Positions 36,301-44,621 of a stretch of DNA of 64,000 nt are shown in pieces. The stretch covers positions 13,731,374 through 13,795,373 of the forward strand of contig OW028580.1 in the NCBI GenBank assembly GCA_932294295.1, read 5' to 3'. Every line of letters begins with the position of its first letter. Positions within the stretch are counted from its first letter, which is position 1. The notes below the pieces were generated by a model. It was not told the DNA's origin. It saw only the letters and a program-made list of their open reading frames with translations, and did no database searches. Position numbers and translations under genes: made by a program. The DNA is from Alitta virens. Lineage: Eukaryota > Annelida > Polychaeta > Phyllodocida > Nereididae.

Positions 36301-38244
36301 CTGCTGACCACTGGGTCCTTGGTTTGAATCCAGCCCATGTTGGAAGGTTGCTTCATCATTCGCCTCATTGCCTTGGCACCTGCCTGTCCTGATCAGCCCT
36401 ATCTGGTGCAAAAATATGGGACAGCTGAACAGCTGAAGTTCCCCATTTCCAGTGGAGTGAACAGCCTTCTAATATTAATTTATTTGTATTCTGTGTTGTT
36501 CAGTGTTAGATCACTGGCTAACGCCTGTGGATATAATACTATACAGAGCAAAACTATATAATCAGATGGCAAACTAACGTATGGTGCCCTGTTATGGTCA
36601 GGCCTTAGCTTATGAGAGCTATCAATCTTGCACACTTGGCATGTTCCTAATAATTCTATTGTTAAGTATATATATTTTATTTTACAAAATCATTAAAAAT
36701 AAAGAAATATTTGTTAAACATAAAAAATACAGCCTGTAAGAACAAGTAACCTCATACTGACGATATTAGGATGCCAGTGTCATATTATGGTTGCCAAAGA
36801 CGCCCTATTATGGCCACCTTGCTTTATGTGTGATTTGTATTGGAACAAATAACTTCTCCCAGTAAAATAGACTCTGATGTGAAATAGATGAACCAAACGC
36901 TCAAAATAAAGCTATTTCTTGTAAATTTGGAATCCAGCTAAGCAAAAATTTCAAGCTTTAAACCTTGATGGCCGACAAGTTTTTTATGCAAACACTTTTT
37001 TTGTTGTTGTTTTTTTTCGGTTATTTTGTAAACAAAATCAAACTATGAATGACCTTGCGAACTGAAAAGACACATTTAAAGTTTCAAATGCTGCTGTTCA
37101 GTGGTGCAACTGCTCAGCAGATGAAACTGGGGATCATTAATTGAAACTGACCATATTAGGACACTGACCATAATAGGGCACCAAACGTTACACACTCAAT
37201 GCTCAATATTTGATCCAATATATCTATATGGGAAATATACACTACAGGGAATGTGTTGAGAGAAATGTGATTGGGGTGATCCCTTACTTAAGAGTTTCCC
37301 AGATAGCATATCAGTCGCCGTCGTTACAACATCGTTTTGACATTGCTGACATTGTGCCGACATTGAAACGATTTGGAATGCTATCTTGGTTGCAGACAAG
37401 ATGAGGGTGGGTGGTGGGTGGATTAGGGCTTTACGTCCTGTATTTCTGCACCTGATGGGCTAATTAGGACAGGCAGAGACCACGGCAATGAGTTGAAGGA
37501 TGAAACAGCCATCCAACTTAGGCTCGACCGGGAATTGAGACAAGATGAGGGTGGGTGTCTGAATTATTGGTTTTGTAAGGTCTGACGATTCCAAGGTGTT
37601 ACAAACCACTATTTTGTTTGTTTGGCAATGATAAGCTTATTTCCTGGCAGCTGTACCCGTCTCAGTGGAGCGCAACTCCTCTTATGATGCCTGTTGGTAT
37701 GTGTAGAGCTATGGTAAATTGGTAATTGTAAAATACTTTGTAAGTACACATCACACCAGTCGGAGCAGAACTGACTCCCTTCAATATAATCAAACCTGTG
37801 ACTATTAATACTTCAGTATTATCAAATATTCATAATGAATAAAAATACACACTCAAAATAAATGTGCCTGGCAAAACAAGTGCCCCAAGGGTAGCTGCCA
37901 GATGTCTGAAGAACTACACCAGTCAGTCAATCAGTCAGCTAGTCAGTCAGCCAGTCAGTCAGCTAGTCAGTCAGTCAGCTAGTCAGTCAGCCCATCAGCT
38001 AGACAGCTAGTCAGTCAGTCAGCCAGCTAGCGAACCAGTCAGTCAATAATACAGTCAGACAGTCTCAATGTATAATTTCAGTTCTTTTACTGTTACATTT
38101 TTCAGTGACTGCACAGTGGAACGTCCAAAAGAATTTGCGTGTGATCCTGACATTGCTGAACGATTGTGGAAAGTCAGCGAAGAATTATCGGGATTGAGAA
38201 ATAAAGATATGAAACGTAAAAGAATTATCGGGATTGAGAAATAA
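30396..38244 (+). CDS. Retinol dehydrogenase 11-14-like SDR, gene 1
   Basis: Seven exons: 30396-30489, 31805-31966, 32333-32443, 33219-33299, 34335-34463, 34910-35120, 38106-38244, all GT-AG with matching phases, 308 residues. Short-chain dehydrogenase of the RDH11-14 type. The cofactor motif TGANSGLG is at residues 14-21, an Arg after strand 2 (ACRS) suits NADP(H), NNAG is at 95-98, and the catalytic set is Ser148 (NVTSS), Tyr173 and Lys177 (YAKSK). HPGV follows in exon 6. Family members reduce or oxidise retinaldehyde/retinol or lipid aldehydes, usually on the ER. No clear N-terminal membrane anchor is present. The C-terminus is altered by a 40-bp tandem repeat: frame runs past the ancestral KRK end and stops at 38242 with seven extra residues. 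Substrate is unproven. Confidence 0.9.
30624..31436. mobile_element. TIR DNA transposon, 813 bp, with perfect 21-bp ends
   Basis: 30624-30644 (starting ATATGGGTCATTCCACAG) is the exact reverse complement of 31416-31436. No transposase frame inside. Inserted in intron 1 of dehydrogenase gene 1. It contains a C-run at about 30651-30670. Confidence 0.75.
31541..31650 (+). repeat. 42-bp tandem repeat, ~2.5 copies
   Basis: CAAACTGAATTTTCATTTTA recurs at 31541 and 31583, with a diverged CAAACTAAATTTTCATTT at 31625. Lies in intron 1 of dehydrogenase gene 1. Confidence 0.75.
32040..32155 (+). mobile_element. Diverged tRNA-derived SINE, family B
   Basis: GCTTGGTCTAGTGTTTAAGG resembles an A box, and GGGTTTGAAATCTGG a B box. 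CATGAGCTACATC follows, as in the 59.2-kb copy (CATGAGCCACATC). Lies in intron 2 of dehydrogenase gene 1. Confidence 0.5.
32736..32975 (+). mobile_element. tRNA-derived SINE, family A, with internal duplication
   Basis: Best head in the window: A box TAGCGCAGTGG (32746-32756) and a consensus B box GGTTCGATTCC (32778-32788). The A-to-B spacing is shorter than in a full tRNA, so the anticodon arm is reduced. The middle segment (from AATTCC..GGT.(C/G)AGCCTA to GGATGGCTGTTTCATCC) is present twice, so this copy is longer than its relatives. The tail ends at CTAATCCACCCACCCAC. Confidence 0.85.
33637..34105. mobile_element. Nested inverted repeats, MITE-like, in gene 1 intron 4
   Basis: GTAATAGTTATATCCC (33637-33652) is exactly mirrored at 33970-33985, extending imperfectly inward through GGAGGGAGTTAA...AACATTTTTGTTGGTTAT. 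A second inverted pair overlaps it: ACCTTTTCTATTGTTCTCAG...CAATGAAAATGTTAGTTAACTCCCTC at about 33747-33815 mirrors about 34026-34090. The interleaving suggests one foldback element inserted into a relative. Confidence 0.6.
35715..36215. repeat. Dispersed short repeats of the ACAGTAAATTT / ACGGTAA type
   Basis: Many variants of CTGTAAAA, TTACGGTA, ACAGTATTTTGCTGTAAAA and reverse complements form an imperfect self-complementary region in intron 6 of dehydrogenase gene 1. It is probably a foldback element. No coding capacity. Confidence 0.45.
36300..36428 (+). mobile_element. Diverged tRNA-derived SINE, family A
   Basis: ACCACTGGGTCCTTGGTTTG (with a B-box-like GGTTTGAATCC), then TTGCTTCATCATTCGCCTCA and CCTGCCTGTCCTGATCAGCC follow the family order with substitutions. 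Older than the 32.8-kb copy. Confidence 0.6.
36575..37190. mobile_element. TIR DNA transposon, ~616 bp
   Basis: 26-bp terminal inverted repeats at 36575-36600 and 37165-37190 match at 24 positions (left starts TAACGTATGGTGCCCTGTTA). A subterminal GACCATATTAGGACACTGAC resembles an internal GGATGCCAGTGTCATATTATGG near 36770. No transposase. Lies in intron 6 of dehydrogenase gene 1. Confidence 0.7.
37298..37392. mobile_element. MITE of the CCCAGATAGCA family
   Basis: CCCAGATAGCATATCA at the left is mirrored by GGAATGCTATCTTGG at the right. Related ends occur at 45.5, 46.4, 46.6-47.0 and 48.4 kb. Confidence 0.55.
37394..37557 (-). mobile_element. 5'-truncated family A SINE with 20-bp target-site duplication
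   Basis: The SINE body (37414-37537, minus strand) carries the family tail but stops at the B-box region, so the head is missing. It is bracketed by perfect 20-bp direct repeats beginning AGACAAGATGAGGG (37394-37413 and 37538-37557). An intact long duplication indicates a fairly recent LINE-driven insertion. Confidence 0.85.
37918..38055 (+). repeat. (CAGT)n microsatellite
   Basis: CAGT units interspersed with CTAG and CCAG, ending about 50 bp before the acceptor of the last exon of dehydrogenase gene 1. Confidence 0.92.
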
Positions 38245-38379
38245 AGATATGAAACGTAAAAGAATTATCGGGATTGAGAAATAAAGATATGAAACGTAAA
38301 AGAATTATCGGGATTGAGAAATAAAGATATGAAACGTAAAAGAATTATCGGATTGAGAAATAAAGATATGAAACGTAAA
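38181..38379 (+). repeat. 40-bp tandem repeat spanning the stop of dehydrogenase gene 1
   Basis: Five copies starting at 38181, 38221, 38261, 38301 and 38341 (unit begins AGAATTATCGGGATTGAG). The first four are identical; the last has lost one G. Copy 1 encodes the normal C-terminus and copy 2 is read in another frame to the TAA at 38242. The ancestral stop is probably the TGA after copy 5 (GATATGAAACGTAAATGA), which restores a KRK end like gene 2's RRK. Every unit contains AATAAA. Confidence 0.95.
38200..38370 (+). terminator. Five AATAAA signals in the terminal repeat
   Basis: Each 40-bp unit holds GAGAAATAAAGAT, so poly(A) hexamers recur about every 40 bp from 38200. The stop codon of gene 1 (38242-38244) lies inside the second hexamer. 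Which, if any, is used cannot be told from sequence. Confidence 0.4.
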
Positions 38380-38648
38380 TGAATCTATATATGGATATGA
38401 GCTTGATGATCTTTTTTCGCATATATTTTGTATACATTTTCCCCCTATACACTGCCCTCCAAAAGCTTGGAAACGCTATATTGGTAAAATGTTTGCATTG
38501 TGACAATGTTGTGTTTTAACATTTATTAATCTGTTGTTACAAAGTTTGCTTTAGACCATGCATTTGTTAAAATGACAAAATATTACCTTTTTGCCAAGCA
38601 TCTCCATTTTCTGCTTATCAGTGATAAACTATGGCTGTCAGAAGAAAC

Positions 38649-38909
38649 CTATCTATCTATCTGTCTATCTATCTATCTATCTACCTACCTATCTTTCTAT
38701 CCATCTATCTATCTATCTGTCTATCTATCTATCAACCTATCTATCTATTTATCTATCTATCTGTCTATCTACCTATCTACTATTCATCTATCTATCTATA
38801 TCTATCTATCTATCTATCTACCTATCTGTCTGTCTATCTATCTATCTATCTATCTAACTATCTTACTATCCAACTATCTATCTATCTATCTGTCTATCAA
38901 TCTATCCAA

Positions 38910-38980
<71 letters not shown>
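38649..38980 (+). repeat. (TCTA)n microsatellite
   Basis: TCTA repeats with ACTA, TCTG and ATCA variants; the last ~75 bp are nearly perfect. All three forward frames are open as artefacts. Confidence 0.95.
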
Positions 38981-39474
38981 AACATGAAGCTGTAAAATAA
39001 TATGTACAGCTGGCAAGCAATCTTTTTTTGATCGCACATTTAATAAAACAAAATTATATGTATACAATTTCATTTAAAAGAACAATAAAATTGTATTTAA
39101 GTAAAATACATTTTATTTGTTATATTTACTAACCAAACTTCTGTCACATTTGGTAATTTTTGTCCTGGTAATATATTGCAAATGAAGAATTAAGAAGATA
39201 GGTCTTCTGAATATTATTTGTTTTTGCAGCACGAAATGTCTTAATAATCCATAAAGAAGCAACTATTTGAGTGGAATAATCTAATCAATCTATTTAGTTC
39301 GATATTGGCACATGCAGTATCATGTTTTAAGTAAGTGCACACATACTTATCAATTACTTAAAATAATTAAGGTCATATTGGAGTTACAAAAACGAGAGAC
39401 CTGTTAGTGCATGATTTTGTCTCTATTCTGTGACCAGTGTGCCTTTCCAGTGCTGTAACCATGCTGAGACAAAA

Positions 39475-40100
39475 GAATCAAATGTTTCTCGTGCACACGT
39501 GTTAATTTACTTGTGCTCTCGAAATAATTATAAATTTTATTCCTTTATTTACTCGTGCGTACGAAAATTTTTAATTTTTTTCTACCATATCCTCTTTTTA
39601 CCAAAGCGCATAACTGACATTCGACCTTCGCCTTTCGCATCAAAGATTCGGCCGCCAAAAAATTCGACCTTCACCATGAAACCCGAGGTTTCGACCACGA
39701 AAAACTCGAGTTTCTACCTCGAAACCTCGCTCCTAATGTTAAACTTTGACCACGAAAGATAAGTACATTCGACCTTTGCAGCTCGTGGCGAAGTTTCGAC
39801 CTCGAAGTTGCGAAGTTTCGACCTCGAAGTTTCGACCCTAAAGGTTCCGTGGTTATAATTTCAAAACTTATCTTGAAATTATAACCACGGAACCTTTAGG
39901 GTCGAAACTTCAAGGTCGAAACTTTGCCACGAGCTGCGAAGGTTGAATGTCAGTTTTGCGCTTTGGTATCTTTTCGAAGCCCCTGCGCACGAGTAAATTA
40001 AAGAAGAAAAAAAAAAATTTCCCGTCTACATGAGTAAATTAAAGAGAAACATTTGGTGCGCACGAGAAAAATTTCGTTTGCACCAGCACCATTTTGTGCA
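39475..40100. mobile_element. Foldback (long-palindrome) element
   Basis: The centre is a perfect 24-bp stem (39841-39864 and 39873-39896) around an 8-bp loop. The match continues outward through TTTCGACC...GCAGCTCGTGGC to about 39767 and 39949. An outer arm (TACCAAAGCGC...ACTGACATTCGACC, about 39598-39627) matches AAGGTTGAATGTCAG...GCGCTTTGGTA (about 39940-39968). GTGCGCACGAG / CTCGTGCACAC sequences lie at both edges. The left arm has extra TTCGACC/CTCGAAG tandem units. No protein is encoded. Confidence 0.75.
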
Positions 40101-40194
40101 CACAAATTCTATCTAAGTAGTTCTGCATTTGTGCTCAAGTTAAAAATGCTGTTCCTTGCAATGAAAAATAGTCCTTGCAGTAAACTGCAATGAA

Positions 40195-40231
40195 ATCAAT
40201 CAATCAATCACACATATGGTATATCAATTGG

Positions 40232-40282
<51 letters not shown>

Positions 40283-40342
40283 CACATGTGTTATATCAAT
40301 TGGTCAATCAATACCTATCAATCTACCTATATATTTTATCTG

Positions 40343-40383
<41 letters not shown>

Positions 40384-40458
40384 GTGTCTGTCTATCTAAC
40401 TATCTAACTATCTATCTGTCTATCTGTCTATCTGTCTATCTATCTATTTATCTATCTG

Positions 40459-40499
<41 letters not shown>

Positions 40500-40500
40500 G
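40195..40500 (+). repeat. (CAAT)n and (TCTA)n microsatellites
   Basis: CAATCAAT blocks flank two copies of a CACACATRTGKTATATCAATTGG segment (about 40210 and 40281). A TCTA/TCTG tract follows at about 40341-40500. Confidence 0.9.
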
Positions 40501-40699
40501 TGTGTATAAGTATAAGTACTTAATTGAAAACCCCATCTTTCTTGCACTTTTAGTTGCTGAATATAAGACAATACATTTTTGCAATCAAGATATATCTAAT
40601 GAACTTTCTGACATATGTCCTAATTGGCCATTGAATGGAACAGCATATTTTTAACTCCTAATGAAAGAAAAACAATTAGGCCTAGATAAAAGATAGTGA

Positions 40700-40890
40700 T
40701 GGAAGTGTGCACCTGTTTTTATCACGCGCACAAAATGTTTCTCGTGTGCACGAAATGTTTCTTGTGCGCATGACTTAATTTTCTCGTGCGAATGGTGCAC
40801 ATGAGTTAATTAAATGGAAAACATCTTTTTTCTTAATTAACTTGTGTGCACGGAAAAAAAAAATGTTCTTCAATTTACTTGTGCGGAAAG
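40700..40890. mobile_element. Diverged relative of the foldback element's outer arms
   Basis: CACGCGCACAAAATGTTTCTCGTGTGCACG, CTTGTGCGCATGACTTAATT and AACTTGTGTGCACGG alternate in both orientations, as at the edges of the 39.5-40.1 kb palindrome. Confidence 0.5.
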
Positions 40891-42030
40891 ATTTTTATTT
40901 TGCATTGAGATTTTATTTTTTCTGCCATGGCTACACAAAAAATAAATTTTTGATGACAAAGGGGTTTGTCGGTTTGTCAGATTTACAGCATCTTACCCTA
41001 CAAAATATGTTGGCCCTGCAGAATCGCTGCACTGGTCAACAGTGAAGAGCAAAGCTCTCTTTTAAAAAAGATATTTAGAAATGGAGAAAAATTAATTGAC
41101 GTATTTTGTATAAACTAAAAAGGTATTAGTTGCAGGTAACAGATATTGACAAGGTATCATGTCAATACAATCAATTGGTATAGTTTGCATAAACTTATGT
41201 CTTTGTCTTTAATTTACTTTTCCATAGTAATATATGTTGATCAATTGCACCATCTATAGTATTAGTAATAATCAACATAGGCTGTGTGAATCTCACATAA
41301 CACACAGGCATCAGCTGAAAGGCAGGAGGGCAGGCGTTACACTTTCGTTTGCAGAGCAGAACTCTAACACACACACACTAATGTACTTACCCCAATGAAA
41401 CTTCATACAGTAACATTCTATATGGCCTAGTGGTGCCTTTGAGAGTCACTGACATATCTCAGCTGTTTTACAAAATTTGGAAAAAAACATTATTTACTGA
41501 GTGTTTATATAGTGTGTGCAATGAACCGAAACGATTGCCACTTGGCCTACATAGCCTGTTACCAACGCTAATTAGAGTCCAAGGTGTTCTATTTTTTGAA
41601 CTCTGGAATTTCTGAGCATCAAAAGTGGTTTATCCTTTTCCTGCCATATAATTTGTCTGTTTCAATGATTTCATTCACAGTAAGGAGTATTCAGTTCGCT
41701 AGAATTATCAATACCATAGCATGTTTCCTTAACTAATCTACACCAAAGAAATCATTTGTCCAAAATAGTCATATATGGGCTATGACAGGTATGTATATGA
41801 AATTCAGCAACTATGTTATGTCAAATAAACCTTTAAGGTTTGTATTTTTTGTATTTAAATAAATGTTTAATACATACAAATCTCAAAGGTTTATTTACTA
41901 TGGAACGATACCCAACACACCCATTTTCATGGGACAAAATGTCAAAATGTCACTTAAAAAGGGAAAGTACCATGATTCAGATATGTTACTAGCAAAATTT
42001 CATTGATGTAGGGGATTACAGAGTCATTAA

Positions 42031-42236
42031 TGTGAAGGTTTGAAATAGCACCAAATTTAAGCTTTTATCCCAATGACCAAACTGAACCATGCAATTTCCA
42101 GGAAATCAGATTAACATAGGGTGAGTCCATTGATGTGAAGGTTTGAAATAGCACCAAATTTAAGCTTTTATCCCAATGACCAAACTGAACCATGCAATTT
42201 CCAGGAAATCAGAATAACATAGGGTGAGTCCATTGA
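42031..42236 (+). repeat. 103-bp tandem duplication, two copies
   Basis: 42031-42133 and 42134-42236 are nearly identical, starting TGTGAAGGTTTGAAATAGC. One difference was seen inside the copies (GATTAAC versus GAATAAC). Intergenic. Confidence 0.9.
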
Positions 42237-42676
42237 TGTTGGAGGGGAGGGCTGTTAAGATTTAATGAATACCTGGAACAATTAACCCAGCCACCTTTGA
42301 CTTATGGTCCTCCATTCAAAGTTGCACAATATTATTCAAGGAAGCCAAACATCCCTTATTTAGGCTTTTTGTTAAGCCATAAAGGGTGTGAAGAAAAAGG
42401 TGCCACAGTAAAATGTACACAAACATCAGTAATGTCACAGCCAAACTTCACAAAACTAGGCAGCCACGAATTACCGACAAAATAGGGAATCTTGACTATG
42501 TCGGTGTGTTGATTTCAAATGTCAAGTCTGAATTTCTCTATCAGGTCAAGATTTTTATGCATATAAATGAAAAATTTCAAATTTAAATGTGTAAGCTCCA
42601 CATAACTATGAAGATTCTGCAAGTTAGTGGTATAGGCCTACATCCTTTTTCAAACTAATGTATAATTATATATACA

Positions 42677-43324
42677 TATACAGTGTAACCTGCCCTAGTG
42701 GTCACCTCCTTAGAGCAGCCACCTGGCCTAAGTGGTCAGTCTGATTCCCCCCCGAACGAAATACTGTGTAAATGCACCTGGATTTAGCAGCCACCTCCAC
42801 TATGTGGCCAGCGTCAGCAGATTTCACTCCAAACCCCTATGCTGACCTGTACTTAGTGGTCAGTTGATTACAGACCAGTGGAGCCATGAAGCCTGGCATT
42901 ATGTAATATTGCATCACCCATGGGGGTGTAACTAAAGACAACACTTTGAAGCTGGAAGCTATATCTTAAAACCAAGTCTTATCTTTTTACCCCTCATAAG
43001 TTAATATATTATATAATATTATGACAGTAAACTATATGTACAAACTAAAAGCAGGTTAAATGCATATGTTTCATATTTTAAATGCATAAGTTGAACATCA
43101 TTACATGATTGCACTAATATTTATAAAAATTTTCTTCTCCCAGTACATTTTATCGAGCAATAACATTTTAAAGTTAGAAAATGTCAATAGTAAATATCTG
43201 TGAAATCATTCAGTCAAATAAGTATTCCAATCAGTAATCTACACCTGTCTTCAGCAGCCACCTGGCTTTAGCAGCCACTTTGGCCACTCCTTGGCTGACC
43301 ACTTAACACAAATTGCACTGTATA
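42677..43324. mobile_element. TIR DNA transposon, ~650 bp
   Basis: ATATACAGTGTAAC...TAGTGGTCACC at the left mirrors TGACCACTTAACAC...TTGCACTGTATAT at the right. Internal CAGCCACCT and AGTGGTCAG units repeat. It sits in TA-rich flanks, and no transposase is visible. A related fragment (CAGCAGAACCTGCTGTAACAGCCACCTG) lies near 31470. Confidence 0.6.
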
Positions 43325-44517
43325 TATATAAATGTATATTCAGCCAACCCAATCAGTTAATAGCTCCTGGTATTGGCATACCATGACTGCTAAAAAGTGC
43401 TAATTCATGCTGCTCCCAATTAGCTGAATGCCTCAGCCAATGGGGATCCTGGATTTCGATTACGTCTTTTGAAGTTTTTATGTCCAAACTCTGCTGCGAA
43501 GATCTGAAGTTAATCTAGAAAAATGTAGAAGTAACTCGTTTGATGTGACACCAGTCGGCTAAAAATAACCACTTCAATGTAGATGACGTCATTAGTCATC
43601 GAGTTTTTCGTAATCAATATAACTCGAAATAGTTTGTTTAAAAGACAACTAGGTTTACGTCATGCAATTTGACCATTCTATAACATACTCCTGCTTTTGT
43701 TGATAAATTCAGTAATTAACTTTAACCTTTAATCAAAGATGTAAGAATTGCTGTAAATAGATTTGTTATCTGGGTTATCATACCATGAAAAGTTTTCACT
43801 GATAAAGTTACTTATAAGTGAGTGATTATTGAGTGATTACAAAGATCTGATGGCCATTCTAATATGAAGTGTTATTAATTGTCTGATCTATGTTAAAAAA
43901 AATAATAGATTAGAATATTATTTGCGCATCTGACTTTCATCTCAGATCTTCATTTTGTGTCCCGCCACAGAGGTAGGTGAAGTTCATTTTCGTCTTAAGA
44001 ATTATTATTTTCTATGTCTTAAAAAATTCTAAATAACTTTAATTACCTTAAAATAATACTAAACAGTGGAGATGAGATTTAATAAATTTGAATTATATAT
44101 AGTAGTATACATATGTATGAAAAAAACAAGTTGGTGTAATCTGGTTGCCATGTTTACTATTTCAATGTCGTCCTAAAATAAAAACAAAGCTCTGAAAAAC
44201 TTGGACTAAGGAGAAATGAGATTTATTCTTTTTGTGAAAAAAGAAATCGTAATAACTGTACCTGGTTATTTCAATTTTGTCTTAAAAAATGAACTATTCC
44301 ATAAATACCTTAATATTAACATAACATCTGATAATTTTTAAATTAAAGTTGTTTATATTAAGTGAGTGGGCATCATAATAATTAAATCTTCTAAAATTAA
44401 AAGAAAAAAAAAAGAAATATATCCAAATCGTTTTAACTGACTTGGTTGCTTAATCAATGAGGTCACTTATGAACAGTCAGAAATGAGATTACATTAATTT
44501 TTCTTTGTTATTTCCAG
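43325..44517. other. Upstream region of dehydrogenase gene 2
   Basis: No gene. A possible 5' untranslated exon ends at about 43972 with a donor-like CAGAG|GTAGGT. An acceptor-like TTATTTCCAG ends at 44517, just before the leader of the first coding exon. No clear TATA box was found. Confidence 0.3.
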
Positions 44518-44621
44518 TCTCCACAAGGCCAAAAATAGGGTTTGATGAAAACTAAGCATCTCATCATTACATCTACTGCAAGGTGGATCCCAAAGAAACT
44601 GGATACACATTTCCAGCAACC

